From positions 1 through 64,000 of the forward strand of contig CACCLB010000001.1 in the NCBI GenBank assembly GCA_902546725.1: a stretch of DNA of 64,000 bases, given 5' to 3'. The position numbers were made by a program, and so were the translations under genes. The stretch's first letter is position 1. Every line of letters begins with the position of its first letter. The notes under the pieces were generated by a model. It was not told the DNA's origin, made no database searches, and saw only the letters and a program-made list of their open reading frames with translations. Shown piece after piece: positions 26,076 to 36,059 of this stretch. This stretch comes from an uncultured Bacteroidota bacterium. GTDB lineage: Bacteria > Bacteroidota > Bacteroidia > Flavobacteriales > Flavobacteriaceae.

Positions 26076-27434
26076 CTAAAAACCCAATACAAGTTTGGCA
26101 ATGTAGAAAAACAAGAAAATCCCAAAAATATCGTTCGCAGTAGTTATAAAAGGACCAGTAGCAATGGCTGGATCTATCCCCCTTTTGTCTAAAACTATGG
26201 GTATGAAGGTACCCACCAGGGCAGCTACAACGATAACCAACATCATGGAACCGGCAATAGTTAGACTGACATTAAATTCTTGTTGAGAGATAAGACCGAA
26301 AATTATGATAACTAAAGCCAGAGCGAATCCATTGATGAGACTTAACCCAATTTCTTTTACGAGTCGGTTAAAAAGCGAACCTTTTACAACGTCGTTTGCT
26401 AAACCTTGAACAATAATTGCTGAGGATTGAACCCCTACATTACCCGCCATAGCCGCAATCAATGGAGTGTAAAAAAATAAATTCCTCAGTTGGGGTTCAC
26501 TCATAATATCTTCAAAATCTTGGAGGATAAATACACTTCCCAGCCCCCCTAGAAGTCCTAAAAATAACCATGGAAGTCGCGCTCTTACCAATTCAAAAAT
26601 GGTATCATCGGCTTCAACATCATTTGAAATACCTGCTGCTAACTGATAATCTTTTTCGGCTTCTTCTTTAATCACATCGACAATATCGTCAATGGTGATA
26701 CGCCCTAATAATTCTTTTTTTTGATTGACTACTGGAATGGCTTCTAAATCGTACTTAGACATGATTTTAGCTACTTCCTCTTTTTCTTGATCAACGGTTA
26801 CAAAATCGACCTTTGGAATAAAAATATCCTTGACTTTATCTTTTGAGTTGGCAGTAATGAGGTCCTTAAGGGAAAGTCTCCCTTTCAATCTATTTTTTTC
26901 GTCAACAACATAGATAGAATGTACTCGAGTGACGTATTCTGCTTGGGCTCTCATCTCGTTCAAGCATTTTAGCACACTTAGGTCTTCTTTTACTTTAACC
27001 AATTCTTTTGCCATAAGACCACCCGCAGTATTCTCATCGTATTTAAGGAGTTCTCGAATATCTTGGGCATGTTCGTCATCTTCAATTTGAGACATGACTT
27101 TTTCCTGTCGATCTTCAGACAATTCTAGGATGATATCAGCAGCATCATCTGTATCCAACTCAGTAACTTCGAGTGCAATCTCTTTAGCAGAAAGATTGTC
27201 TAAAATGGATTCGCGTATGTCGGGATCAACTTCCGCAAGTGCATCGGCAGTAGTTTCGCTGTCCAATAGCTTGACAACATAAGTTGCTTCATCTTGAGAG
27301 AGGAGTTGGATGATTTCAGCAACATCTGCATAATGCATTGGCTTAAACTTCCTTTTTAGCTTGGAATCTTCTTGTTCTTGAATTAAATTCTTAAGATTTT
27401 CTAAAAAGGGGGTGTCAATTTGAAATGTCGCCAT
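26076..27434 (-). CDS. mgtE: Magnesium transporter MgtE
   Basis: A 452-residue magnesium channel. Residues about 20-130 form the helical MgtE N domain (MHYADVAEIIQLL and ELDTDDAADIILELSED), about 135-260 a pair of CBS domains that sense cytoplasmic magnesium, and the last 180 residues five membrane helices with AAMAGNVGVQSSAI and the pore region GIDPAIATGPFITTANDIFG. The start at 27434 (MATFQIDT) is preferred; the frame continues upstream to 27497, inside rsmA, without family similarity. It overlaps rsmA by 20 bases. Confidence 0.9.
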   Translation of the reverse strand: MATFQIDTPFLENLKNLIQEQEDSKLKRKFKPMHYADVAEIIQLLSQDEATYVVKLLDSETTADALAEVDPDIRESILDNLSAKEIALEVTELDTDDAADIILELSEDRQEKVMSQIEDDEHAQDIRELLKYDENTAGGLMAKELVKVKEDLSVLKCLNEMRAQAEYVTRVHSIYVVDEKNRLKGRLSLKDLITANSKDKVKDIFIPKVDFVTVDQEKEEVAKIMSKYDLEAIPVVNQKKELLGRITIDDIVDVIKEEAEKDYQLAAGISNDVEADDTIFELVRARLPWLFLGLLGGLGSVFILQDFEDIMSEPQLRNLFFYTPLIAAMAGNVGVQSSAIIVQGLANDVVKGSLFNRLVKEIGLSLINGFALALVIIIFGLISQQEFNVSLTIAGSMMLVIVVAALVGTFIPIVLDKRGIDPAIATGPFITTANDIFGIFLFFYIAKLVLGF

Positions 27435-28200
27435 AGTCAATCCTTTTTGTAAGCTGGATGAAGTCATCCCCTGAGAGCTTCTCAGGTCTGAGATCAAAGA
27501 TACTATCTTCTCTTAAATTATCAGGAAGATTCAAGGTTTTTAAACTATTACGCAGTGTTTTACGTCTTTGCTGAAAGCTCAATTTCACTATTTTTTTTAA
27601 AAGAGCTTCATCACAGTCTAGATTGAGTTGCTCTTTTCTGGTCATCTGGATTACTGCAGAGTCTACTTTTGGAGGCGGATTGAAAACTCCAGGCGGGACA
27701 CTAAATAGATATTCAGTTTTGTAATATAGTTGAGAAAGAACAGATAGAATACCGTATTTTTTTGAACCTGGAGGCTCGCAAATACGTTCTGCAACTTCTT
27801 TTTGGAACATGCCAGCAAAAAAGGGAATCCGAGTTTTGTTTTCAAGAACTTTAAATACTATTTGAGAGGAGATATTGTAAGGAAAATTACCGACAATCGC
27901 AAAAACATCACTTCCAAAAACCGCAGTGAGATCAAGTTTTAAAAAATCTCCTTTTATCAGGTTAAGTTGATCAGCAGTATAGGTATTTTGCAAAAATAGA
28001 ATGGACTCTTCATCGATTTCTATTAAATGTAAAGCAGTAGTTTTAGGAACTAAAAATTGAGTTAAAACACCTGTTCCAGGTCCAATTTCCAATACATTTT
28101 GATATTGGTCGAACTTGAGTAAGTCAGCAATTTTTTTTGCAATATTGAGATCGGTTAAAAAGTGTTGCCCTAATTTTTTCTTTGGGCGTACCTTTTTCAT
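27415..28200 (-). CDS. rsmA: 16S rRNA (adenine1518-N6/adenine1519-N6)-dimethyltransferase
   Basis: A 261-residue methyltransferase (KsgA) that dimethylates two adjacent adenines near the 3' end of 16S rRNA. The N-terminal KKLGQHFL, the SAM-binding motif VLEIGPGTGVLTQFL, the IVGNFPYNIS catalytic motif and the later PPPKVDSAVIQM are all canonical. The length is normal. It overlaps DUF4286 by four bases upstream and mgtE by 20 bases downstream, so expression in this operon must be coupled. Confidence 0.93.
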   Translation of the reverse strand: MKKVRPKKKLGQHFLTDLNIAKKIADLLKFDQYQNVLEIGPGTGVLTQFLVPKTTALHLIEIDEESILFLQNTYTADQLNLIKGDFLKLDLTAVFGSDVFAIVGNFPYNISSQIVFKVLENKTRIPFFAGMFQKEVAERICEPPGSKKYGILSVLSQLYYKTEYLFSVPPGVFNPPPKVDSAVIQMTRKEQLNLDCDEALLKKIVKLSFQQRRKTLRNSLKTLNLPDNLREDSIFDLRPEKLSGDDFIQLTKRIDYGDISN

Positions 28201-28511
28201 GAGTGTTCTTGAATTAATTGCAGCTCTGTTCTAAAAAATAAAACCTGATCTCCAAACTTGGCATTTACTTTTTGCCTCAGTAGTTCTGCATCTTGGCTTA
28301 AATATGCCTCGAGTTTAGCTCTGTTTTCACAGTGGTACTGAACGGCATAGCTTATTCCTCCCGTATCTTGATCTGTAATGACTTTAAAAATCTTAGTATG
28401 TGTAAATTTTTGAGTAGCATGCATTTCTGGGATATGGTACTGCTCCATCCAATCCAACCAGATTTTTTCTACTGAGGGTTCAACATGAGCGGTGACGTTG
28501 TAGATTAGCAT
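28197..28511 (-). CDS. DUF4286 family protein
   Basis: A 104-residue cytoplasmic protein: MLIYNVTAHVEPSVEKIWLDW, IPEMHATQKFTHTKIFKV, then SYAVQYHCEN and a Phe-Gly-Asp-Gln-rich C-terminal part. This is the DUF4286 family, found between serS and ksgA in many Bacteroidota; the ferredoxin-like dimeric alpha/beta-barrel fold is expected but the function is unknown. The start at 28511 is chosen because it follows the serS stop by one base and begins the conserved domain; upstream codons to 28574 are inside serS. Confidence 0.8.
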   Translation of the reverse strand: MLIYNVTAHVEPSVEKIWLDWMEQYHIPEMHATQKFTHTKIFKVITDQDTGGISYAVQYHCENRAKLEAYLSQDAELLRQKVNAKFGDQVLFFRTELQLIQEHS

Positions 28512-28512
28512 T

Positions 28513-29784
28513 TCAGTCGATTTTATCAAATCCAGTATAGGACACCAAAGCCTTTGGAATGATGATTCCATCATCCGTTTGGCAGTTTTCTAGCATTCCT
28601 GCTACCACTCTAGGCAAGGCTAACGAACTGCCATTAAGAGTGTGTACACTTTGCTTTTTACCCTCTTTTGATTTATACCTTAATTGCAATCGCTCTGCCT
28701 GAAAACTGTCGAAAGTAGATACAGAACTGATTTCCAACCAACGTTTTTGGGCGGTGGAGTAAATTTCAAAATCATAGGTCAGGGCAGAGGTAAACCCAAG
28801 ATCTCCACCGCAAAGTCTTAAAATTCTATAGGGTAGTTCCAATTCTTGAAGGATAGTTTTTACGTGATCTACCATATTGTCAAGCGCCTTCATTGCATTT
28901 TGAGGTTCTTCGATACGGACAATTTCTACTTTATCAAACTGATGCAAGCGGTTTAACCCTCGAACATGAGCCCCGTAACTTCCCGCTTCTCTTCTAAAAC
29001 AAGGGGTATAGCCTGTAAGGCAGACAGGAAGGTCTTTTTCTTCTAAAATGGTATCTCGGTAAAGATTGGTTAGCGGTACTTCAGCGGTTGGAATTAGGTA
29101 TAAGTCATCATTTTGAACATGATACATTTGTCCCTCTTTATCTGGAAGTTGTCCGGTGCCAAATCCAGAAGCTTCGTTTACTAGGTGCGGAACTTGAACT
29201 TCTTTGTATCCAGCTGCGGTATTTTTATCTAAAAAATAATTGATCAAGGCTCTTTGAAGGCGTGCACCTTTACCTTTATACACAGGAAAACCGGCTCCTG
29301 TAATTTTGTTTCCCAATTCAAAATCAATCAAATCGTACTTTTGCGCTAATTCCCAGTGAGGAAGTGGACTTTCTCCCAATTCAGGGATGCTACCAGATTG
29401 GAACACTTCTTCATTATCTTCTTCAGAGTTTCCTGCTGGAACCGACTCATGTGGAACATTAGGGATTTGGGTTCTCAACTCATTAAGAGAAGCGGCAGTA
29501 AGTTGCAACCCTTCTTGAAGTTTTTTTGTGAGTTCTTTGATGCTGGCAGTTTCCTCTTTGAGTTCATTGGCCTTTGCTGTTTCACCGCTCTTGAAAAGCA
29601 TCCCTATTTCTTTCGCCAAAGAATTGGCCTTAGCCAAGTGTTGATCGAGTTCCGCTTGCTGAGTTCTTCGCTTTTGGTCTAGGGCAATGATCTCATCGAT
29701 TTTTTCAGTTGATTGAAAGTTTCGTTTTTTGAGTCCAGCTAAAAGCGCTTCTTTATTTTCTCTGATGTACTGCAATGCCAGCAT
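28513..29784 (-). CDS. serS: Serine--tRNA ligase
   Basis: A 423-residue class II aminoacyl-tRNA synthetase that charges tRNA-Ser. Residues about 1-105 form the long antiparallel coiled-coil arm that contacts the tRNA variable arm (KRRTQQAELDQHLAKANSLAKE). The catalytic core follows, with motif 2 at CFRREAGSYG and motif 3 at SSLALPRVVAGMLENCQ, and the serine-site segment PTAEVPLTN. The length is typical of bacterial SerRS. It lies between ribF and the DUF4286 gene in one operon. Confidence 0.95.
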   Translation of the reverse strand: MLALQYIRENKEALLAGLKKRNFQSTEKIDEIIALDQKRRTQQAELDQHLAKANSLAKEIGMLFKSGETAKANELKEETASIKELTKKLQEGLQLTAASLNELRTQIPNVPHESVPAGNSEEDNEEVFQSGSIPELGESPLPHWELAQKYDLIDFELGNKITGAGFPVYKGKGARLQRALINYFLDKNTAAGYKEVQVPHLVNEASGFGTGQLPDKEGQMYHVQNDDLYLIPTAEVPLTNLYRDTILEEKDLPVCLTGYTPCFRREAGSYGAHVRGLNRLHQFDKVEIVRIEEPQNAMKALDNMVDHVKTILQELELPYRILRLCGGDLGFTSALTYDFEIYSTAQKRWLEISSVSTFDSFQAERLQLRYKSKEGKKQSVHTLNGSSLALPRVVAGMLENCQTDDGIIIPKALVSYTGFDKID

Positions 29785-29814
29785 AAAAAATGTTTTTGCA
29801 AAAATAAAGGAATT

Positions 29815-30753
29815 TTAATGCAAGCCCTTTTTGATTAGGCTTCTTTTGCAAATTTCTTTATCCTTTTTAAGTTGTGTTTTTAAGGCGTCTAAGGATTCGA
29901 ATTTTTGTTCATCCCTGATTTTTTCTAGAAAAGAGATTTTTAATTTTTGACCGTAAAGGTCTTTGTCACAATCGAATAGATGTACTTCGAGGGTTTGGTG
30001 TTCCCCGTTGAGAGTGGGACGGGTTCCAATGTTCATCATGCCGTTAAAGCTATCGTTGTCGTTTTGGACTGTTACCAGATATACTCCAATAGGAGGAATT
30101 AACTTATAAGATTCAGCGACGGAAATATTGGCTGTTGGAAAATCTATTGTTCTACCTAGACCTTGTCCGCGAGTGACCGTTCCTGTCAACTCAAAATGAC
30201 GACCTAAAAAATCATAAACAAGTTCAAACGCTCCAGCAGCAATAGCTTTTCTTACTTTGGTAGAGCTTACTGTAATTGATTCAATATCTTGTGCTGGAAT
30301 AATGGTCACATCAAAGTGAAAGGTTTTTCCAAAGGAGATCAAGTCCTCAGCAGTGGCCTCTCTATTTTTTCCAAATCGATGATCATAACCTATAAAAAGA
30401 CTGTCAATTTGAAGCTGATTTGCTAAAATATCTCTACAGAATTCAACTGCAGAAAGCCTCGAAAAGGTCTTTGAAAAGGGATGAATAATAAGATTATTAA
30501 CCCCCAGCTTTGCTAGAACACTTTTTTTCTCCTCTAGAGTATCGATGAGTTTAATGTCTGATTCTTTTTGTAAAACCATCCTCGGATGAGGAAAAAAAGT
30601 AAGTATGGTCGCTTGAAGATTTCGCTTTTGGGCCAACTCAACTAAGCTTTTTATAATTTTTTGATGTCCAACATGAACCCCATCAAAGGTGCCTATAGTC
30701 AGTATGCATTTTGATTTTGGATTGTAATTTTCAATGTTTTGAAAAACATTCAT
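29815..30753 (-). CDS. ribF: Bifunctional riboflavin kinase/FAD synthetase
   Basis: A 312-residue bifunctional enzyme making FMN and then FAD from riboflavin. The N-terminal nucleotidyltransferase domain (to about residue 180) has TIGTFDGVHVGHQKI and the SSTKVRKAI motif; the C-terminal flavokinase domain has GQGLGRTIDFPTANI, GVYLVTV and the MNIGTRPT motif. The length is that of the usual bifunctional form. It is the first gene of the minus-strand operon toward serS and rsmA. Confidence 0.93.
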   Translation of the reverse strand: MNVFQNIENYNPKSKCILTIGTFDGVHVGHQKIIKSLVELAQKRNLQATILTFFPHPRMVLQKESDIKLIDTLEEKKSVLAKLGVNNLIIHPFSKTFSRLSAVEFCRDILANQLQIDSLFIGYDHRFGKNREATAEDLISFGKTFHFDVTIIPAQDIESITVSSTKVRKAIAAGAFELVYDFLGRHFELTGTVTRGQGLGRTIDFPTANISVAESYKLIPPIGVYLVTVQNDNDSFNGMMNIGTRPTLNGEHQTLEVHLFDCDKDLYGQKLKISFLEKIRDEQKFESLDALKTQLKKDKEICKRSLIKKGLH

Positions 30754-30852
30754 AAGTGATAGCTAAATCTAATCGCTTGACAAAAGTACTGCAATATCCT
30801 CCAAAACTAAATTAGTTTCCTATTTTTAAGCCTGACTAGTTAAAAACCTCTA

Positions 30853-33800
30853 GTGGTAAAAGCATTAAACATAAAAACAACAACCTTAGCCCTTGTAATA
30901 GGCTGTTATTTTATCGGACAATTGGCATGGAGTCAAAACTCTTGGGAAAAAGTTGAAACCCTAAAATTAACTCAATTTCCAGAGCCTTTGGTAAAGGAGC
31001 AATTTTATAGGTACTTGCCTAGTTCAATAGACAAAAATCTATTGTCCTCAAAAGCATTGGTTATGGATCGTATCCTTTTACCAAATGAAAAAGGGGAGGA
31101 GGAGCTATTTTTGTTAAAGCCAGCTCCAGTACTGTCACCTAAACTTTCAGCCACGCATCCCAATATAAAAACTTATAAGGGCTTTAGTAAAAAAAGGCCA
31201 GAGGTAAAAGTTCGATTAAGTGCCCATCCCACAGGATTCAACGCTTGGATTAAACTGCCAAACCAATGGAATTTATTCATCCAACCCAAGAAAAACAGCA
31301 AAGGGATTCACTTTGTTTATCAAAAAACAAAAAACGACAGATTTCAGGATTTTGTATGTAAAACAGTACAGAGTAGAGACTCAAAGCAAAAAACAAGAAA
31401 GAGCTCTAATAAAACAACCAAGGTCAATAACGAAATTCATATTTTTAGAATAGCCATTGCGGCTACTGCGGAATACACTACCTATTGGGGTGACGACGAT
31501 CCGAGTAATGGAACCAATATTGAAGATGCTTATGCAGCTTTGGTAAGTACAATAAATCGAATCAATCAGATTTTTGAGGATGAAATATCGATCCGGTTGG
31601 AGTTGGTTTCTGACGAATCATTAGTTTACGAAGATCCAGAAGCAGATCCTTTTACAGGTGAATTTGCAACTGAACTACAATCGACTATTGATGAAGTATT
31701 AGGGGATGATGCATATGATGTGGGTCATTTATTTGATTTTGGTGAGCCGAACGGAGATGCCGGTTGTATTGGCTGTGTTTGTGAATCTGGAATAAAAGCT
31801 CAGGGGTATAGTACACATCCTTTTGTCGATATTTATGGAGGTGAATATCGCAATGATTATTTTGATTTAGATTATGCAGCACACGAAATAGGGCATCAAT
31901 TTGGCGCCTATCATACTTTTTCATACACCTCTGAGGGCACAGGAGTAAATGCTGAACCAGGAAGTGGATCCTCTATTATGGCATATGCTGGAATTACTGG
32001 CCCAAATGATGTCCAATTACACGGAGATCCTTACTTTCATTATTACAGTATTCAAAATATTAAAAATACACTTGATACTCTAGAATGTGCTGTCGTTGAA
32101 CCTTTGACAAATGAATCTTTTTCAATTGACGCTGGACCTAATTACTTTATCCCAATTGGTACTGCCTATGAATTGTCAATTAATGAAATCGAAGGAGAGG
32201 GTTTAACCTATTGTTGGGAGCAGTTAGATGATGGAGAAATTACAACAGATAATTTTGGCCCCTTTAATAAGTCTGGAAGTACTGCCCGATCTCTTCTTCC
32301 AAAAGCAGTATCGTCTCGATTTATTCCAAATATGACAGATGTGTTATCGAATAACTTAACTCAACAAAATCCAACTATTGGTGATAGTTGGGAAACCGTT
32401 TCTATGGTTGGTAGAGATTTGAATTGGGGACTTACCGTTCGGAAAGATCAAGGAGATTATGTACAATTGGCTCAAGACAGAATGGAAATTACAGTTGTTT
32501 CAACCTCAACTCCTTTTGCGGTAAATTCTCAAAATGAGGATACTGTAGTTTGGAAAGGGGGCGCCTTTCAAACAATTGAATGGGATGTAGCCGAAACAAA
32601 TACCACACCAATCAGTGTGGAACAGGTAGAAATATACCTTTCTGAAGACGGAGGAGCTGAGTTTGACCATGTTTTATCCCTGGACGCTCCAAATATTGGG
32701 GAGGCATCGATATTTGTTCCAAATACGATAGATACAGATCAAGCACGTCTAAAAGTCAAAGCAAAAGATGGGATCTTTTTTGCTGTCAACCGAGCAAATT
32801 TTACCATAGCATCCCGTGATGTAATTCTCAAATTTGATAGTTATACCTTTGAGAATTGTAACGACAATAGTATCCAACTTGATTTTGAAATTGAGCGTAA
32901 AGAGGATTTTACTTCTTCATTTTCAGTTGCAATTTCCAATTTACCCAGTGATCTACAGGCTTCATATTCAAAGGGGAGTTATTCCTCAAATGATACCAAA
33001 GGTTCAATTACATTAAGCGGGTTAAACGATCTTGCTGCAGGAGATTATGAGCTTGATATTGTTGCTCAATACGAGTCGGTAACCGAAATTTTTTCTTTAC
33101 AATTGAATCAAAGAGAATCTTCTTTCGAAATCCCCGTACTATTGTCACCTCTTGATGAGGCTGAGGGAGAAAGTCTCACGCCTGAGCTTTCATGGGAGCC
33201 TAATGTTAATGCAGATAATACTAAAGTTCAAGTAGCCCTAGACGATACATTTCAAAATACAGTCGTAGATACGCTTGTTCGTCAAAACAGCCTTTCATTG
33301 TCCAAACTAGATTCAAATACTAACTATTATTGGCGAATCCAGGAGTCAAATAATTGTGGAATATCGTCTTTCTCAGAACCATTTAACTTTTCAACTACAG
33401 TAATCTCTTGTTTGGAAGTTACTTCATCTGCTATTCCTAAAAATATTCAAGATGCCGAAGACAATGTAAGTAAAGGGGTTACAACAGCATCTATAAATGT
33501 CAATTACGATTTGGCTATCCAAGACTTGGATATTTACGTTGATATTGAACATACTTATTTGGAAGACTTAACACTTTATCTCGAATCACCTGAGGGTATA
33601 AGATACCTCTTTGCTCGTCAATTGGGTGGGGACAAAAATGATTATTCAGAAACGATTTTCGATGAAGAGGCAGTTGTATCGATTGATCAAGGGACTCCTC
33701 CTTTTACAGGAAGATTTTCTCCCGAGGAGAGTATAGCTGATCTTTATGGAACTTCAGTTTTTGGAATATGGACTTTAATTATTGAAGATAATTTCCCAGA

Positions 33801-34689
33801 GGATACGGGTCGTTTGTTAGATTTCACTCTTGCGTTTTGTCTAGAAGGAACGCCACTTCTTAATAGCGATGGCGATAGTATCATAGATGAGGAAGATAAT
33901 TGTCCTGAAATTACAAATGAAGATCAATCTGATATAGACAACAATGGAATTGGTGATGTGTGCGATATTTTCTCAGCTCTAAACCTTAACATATCAAAAA
34001 AAGATACTAGTTGTCCGAATAAGTCAAATGGCAGTATTTCCTTCAGTGCTTTGGCAGATTATCTATATAAGGCAGAGATTTTGGGAGACAATGGATACTC
34101 AAAAACTCTAACTTTTACAATTCAAGGAAATGGACTCTCAAATTTAGCGGAGGGAGTCTATTCTATATGTATAGCCTCAGCTTCATTTTCAGATTTTGAA
34201 TACTGTTTTGAAACCCAAATCAACGCTCCTGAGCCACTTGAAGTGATTAGTTCAATTAATGCATTAAATTCAGAATTGAATTTATCTCTTGCTGGTAGCG
34301 AGCGTTATTTTATTTCTTTAAATGGCCAAGATTTAGAAGTTGTTTCTCAAGATAAAATCACACTCCCCTTAAACCAAAAGCTGAATAGAATCGAGGTAAA
34401 AACATCCAAGAGTTGCCAGGGTATTTATCAGGAGTGGATCAATACAAGTGAAGCCGCATCAGTTTTTCCTAACCCGATTATTGAAAATGCAAACTTGATT
34501 TTACCTGACAATGCCAAAGTTGATCTATTACTTTTGTCAGGTGCAGGAACCCCTCTGTGGCAAAGTGATGCTGTCCAGTCAGCAGGAGAAGCTATTCAAA
34601 TCCCAATGGGTGCATTAAATCCAGGACTTTATTTGCTTCAAGTAATTTATCCTGAACGCATAGAAACTTTAAAATTATTGAAACGATGA
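30853..34689 (+). CDS. Secreted reprolysin-like metallopeptidase with P domain and T9SS sorting domain
   Basis: A 1278-residue multidomain secreted protein. It appears to start at a GTG (30853) followed by a signal peptide ending in LAWSQ. A propeptide-like region precedes a zinc metallopeptidase domain (about residues 195-420) with HEIGHQFGAYH at about 343-353 and a Met-turn in SSIMAYAG. A fibronectin-III-like segment lies near 760-850, a proprotein convertase P-type domain at about 860-985, a TSP3-like calcium repeat (DSDGDSIIDEEDNCP) near 1010-1040, and the final 75 residues (VFPNPI onward, ending KLLKR) form a type A T9SS sorting domain. It is exported through the T9SS and probably attached at the cell surface. 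The next gene overlaps by four bases. Confidence 0.9.
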   Translation: MVKALNIKTTTLALVIGCYFIGQLAWSQNSWEKVETLKLTQFPEPLVKEQFYRYLPSSIDKNLLSSKALVMDRILLPNEKGEEELFLLKPAPVLSPKLSATHPNIKTYKGFSKKRPEVKVRLSAHPTGFNAWIKLPNQWNLFIQPKKNSKGIHFVYQKTKNDRFQDFVCKTVQSRDSKQKTRKSSNKTTKVNNEIHIFRIAIAATAEYTTYWGDDDPSNGTNIEDAYAALVSTINRINQIFEDEISIRLELVSDESLVYEDPEADPFTGEFATELQSTIDEVLGDDAYDVGHLFDFGEPNGDAGCIGCVCESGIKAQGYSTHPFVDIYGGEYRNDYFDLDYAAHEIGHQFGAYHTFSYTSEGTGVNAEPGSGSSIMAYAGITGPNDVQLHGDPYFHYYSIQNIKNTLDTLECAVVEPLTNESFSIDAGPNYFIPIGTAYELSINEIEGEGLTYCWEQLDDGEITTDNFGPFNKSGSTARSLLPKAVSSRFIPNMTDVLSNNLTQQNPTIGDSWETVSMVGRDLNWGLTVRKDQGDYVQLAQDRMEITVVSTSTPFAVNSQNEDTVVWKGGAFQTIEWDVAETNTTPISVEQVEIYLSEDGGAEFDHVLSLDAPNIGEASIFVPNTIDTDQARLKVKAKDGIFFAVNRANFTIASRDVILKFDSYTFENCNDNSIQLDFEIERKEDFTSSFSVAISNLPSDLQASYSKGSYSSNDTKGSITLSGLNDLAAGDYELDIVAQYESVTEIFSLQLNQRESSFEIPVLLSPLDEAEGESLTPELSWEPNVNADNTKVQVALDDTFQNTVVDTLVRQNSLSLSKLDSNTNYYWRIQESNNCGISSFSEPFNFSTTVISCLEVTSSAIPKNIQDAEDNVSKGVTTASINVNYDLAIQDLDIYVDIEHTYLEDLTLYLESPEGIRYLFARQLGGDKNDYSETIFDEEAVVSIDQGTPPFTGRFSPEESIADLYGTSVFGIWTLIIEDNFPEDTGRLLDFTLAFCLEGTPLLNSDGDSIIDEEDNCPEITNEDQSDIDNNGIGDVCDIFSALNLNISKKDTSCPNKSNGSISFSALADYLYKAEILGDNGYSKTLTFTIQGNGLSNLAEGVYSICIASASFSDFEYCFETQINAPEPLEVISSINALNSELNLSLAGSERYFISLNGQDLEVVSQDKITLPLNQKLNRIEVKTSKSCQGIYQEWINTSEAASVFPNPIIENANLILPDNAKVDLLLLSGAGTPLWQSDAVQSAGEAIQIPMGALNPGLYLLQVIYPERIETLKLLKR

Positions 34690-35366
34690 GGCTGCGTATT
34701 TACTTTTTAAGTCTTATTCTCTTTTGGAGTTGCGGACCCGAACCCATACCTGAACCCCAAGCTACAATTCTTATCGCTCCAACAGATTTAAATGAGTGTA
34801 CTACAGCTACGGTTTTAAGCGAAACTGAAAGTCAAGTAAAGTTTGAATGGACACTTGCTCTCAATACTGACAGTTATGAGTTGGTGGTTGTCAACACCCT
34901 GACAAATGCTAGATACGGAAAGACGTCTGCCTTGTTGACCGAGTCAATTATTTTACCTAGCGGTGCGCCTTATCGATGGTATGTAAATTCAAAATCTTTA
35001 CTTTCTACGGCTGTGGGTAAAAGCAGTATACGGCAATTTTACTTAGAAGGGAGCCAGGATGAAAGTTACCTCCCTTTTCCAGCAGTTTTACTTCAACCTG
35101 AAAATCAATCAACAGTCGATCTCGACAGTTCAGGGAATTTTTCATTTGACTGGGAAGGTTATGATTTGGATGAAGATATTGAGAGTTTTGCTATTTATTT
35201 GGGAAAATCTGAAGATGATTTGGAACCAGTTCAAGAAGGTTTAACGGTTTCTCAGCTGAGTTTAAGCTTGGATGCTGGAGAGCGTTATTTTTGGCAAATT
35301 ATCACCCTTGATTATGAAGGAAATACATCCAAATCAGAGGTATATAGCTTTCAAACTGCGGGCTGA
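34686..35366 (+). CDS. Lipoprotein with fibronectin-III-like repeats
   Basis: A 226-residue protein with a lipoprotein signal (ILFWSCGPEP, Cys at about residue 16). The mature part seems to hold two fibronectin type III-like or sugar-binding-like beta domains (PTDLNECTTATVL to RWYVNSKSLL, and LLQPENQSTVDL to FWQIITLDYEG). It overlaps the metallopeptidase gene by four bases, so the pair is co-translated and may act together at the cell surface, with the lipoprotein as anchor or substrate-binding partner. No named family recognised. Confidence 0.65.
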   Translation: MRLRIYFLSLILFWSCGPEPIPEPQATILIAPTDLNECTTATVLSETESQVKFEWTLALNTDSYELVVVNTLTNARYGKTSALLTESIILPSGAPYRWYVNSKSLLSTAVGKSSIRQFYLEGSQDESYLPFPAVLLQPENQSTVDLDSSGNFSFDWEGYDLDEDIESFAIYLGKSEDDLEPVQEGLTVSQLSLSLDAGERYFWQIITLDYEGNTSKSEVYSFQTAG

Positions 35367-35368
35367 CA

Positions 35369-35980
35369 CTACTTTCCGTTAAAGAGATTCATGGTGTTTT
35401 GAAGACCTTGAAGTCCAAAGCTTTCAACAGCTTCTCCGCATCGCTTAAGCCGTTCGGGGAGTAGAGTGTCTTCCTGTTGTGTCCATTGATCTAAAACAAA
35501 TTTTACTTGATCAAAAGGATTTGTTTCTGCTCCTATACCAAATCGTAGACGTGCGTAATTGGGAGTGTTCAATTCAGATTCTATATCCTTTAGACCATTG
35601 TGTCCTGCAGGACTACCTTTGGATTTTATTCGGATGGTACCGAAAGGTAGGTGCAGTTCATCCGTCAATATAAGGATGTTTTGGAGGGGAATTTTTTCTT
35701 TTAATGCCCAATGCCTTACCGCTTTACCACTCCTATTCATAAAAGTACTGGGTTTGATCAAAATAAACTGTCTCCCTTTCTTTTTAAATGAAGAATATGA
35801 AGCTAATTTTTTAATTTCCCAGGTACACTCATAGATTTCTGCCAAAAGATCGAGTATACGAAAACCTACATTGTGTCTTGTATTTTCATATTCTAACCCA
35901 ATATTCCCCAATCCGACAATTAAGAATTTATGCATGGCTAAAGATCGATCTTTTTTAAAAAAGCGTTTAAAAGAAAACAT
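35369..35980 (-). CDS. pth: Peptidyl-tRNA hydrolase
   Basis: A 203-residue Pth enzyme that releases peptides from prematurely dropped peptidyl-tRNA. FLIVGLGNIGLEYENTRHNVGF contains the catalytic His, FILIKPSTFMNRSGKAV and LILTDELHLPFGTIR follow, and GSPAGHNGLKDIE is another hallmark. The first 15 residues (MFSFKRFFKKDRSLA) are an extension before the usual start; an ATG at 35935 would give the standard length, so either start is possible. A strong terminator lies between it and rplY. Confidence 0.92.
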   Translation of the reverse strand: MFSFKRFFKKDRSLAMHKFLIVGLGNIGLEYENTRHNVGFRILDLLAEIYECTWEIKKLASYSSFKKKGRQFILIKPSTFMNRSGKAVRHWALKEKIPLQNILILTDELHLPFGTIRIKSKGSPAGHNGLKDIESELNTPNYARLRFGIGAETNPFDQVKFVLDQWTQQEDTLLPERLKRCGEAVESFGLQGLQNTMNLFNGK

Positions 35981-35991
35981 GTACTAAAATA

Positions 35992-36023
35992 AAAAAAGCA
36001 TGTGATACCTCACATGCTTTTTT
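35992..36023 (-). terminator. Rho-independent terminator after rplY
   Basis: A perfect 14-bp stem (AAAAAAGCATGTGA paired with its complement) with a four-base loop TACC. The T tract works on the minus strand after rplY, only 12 bases before pth, and the structure is symmetrical enough to work on the plus strand too. Confidence 0.85.
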
Positions 36024-36059
36024 ATCTTTGGAAAGGATGAATTAATTTTCAGTTGCTGC

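Noticed and set aside
31685-31924. Minus-strand frame opposite the metallopeptidase zinc site, His/Gln-rich
   Set aside because: Composition is the complement of the GAT/TAT-rich coding strand; no start context or domain.
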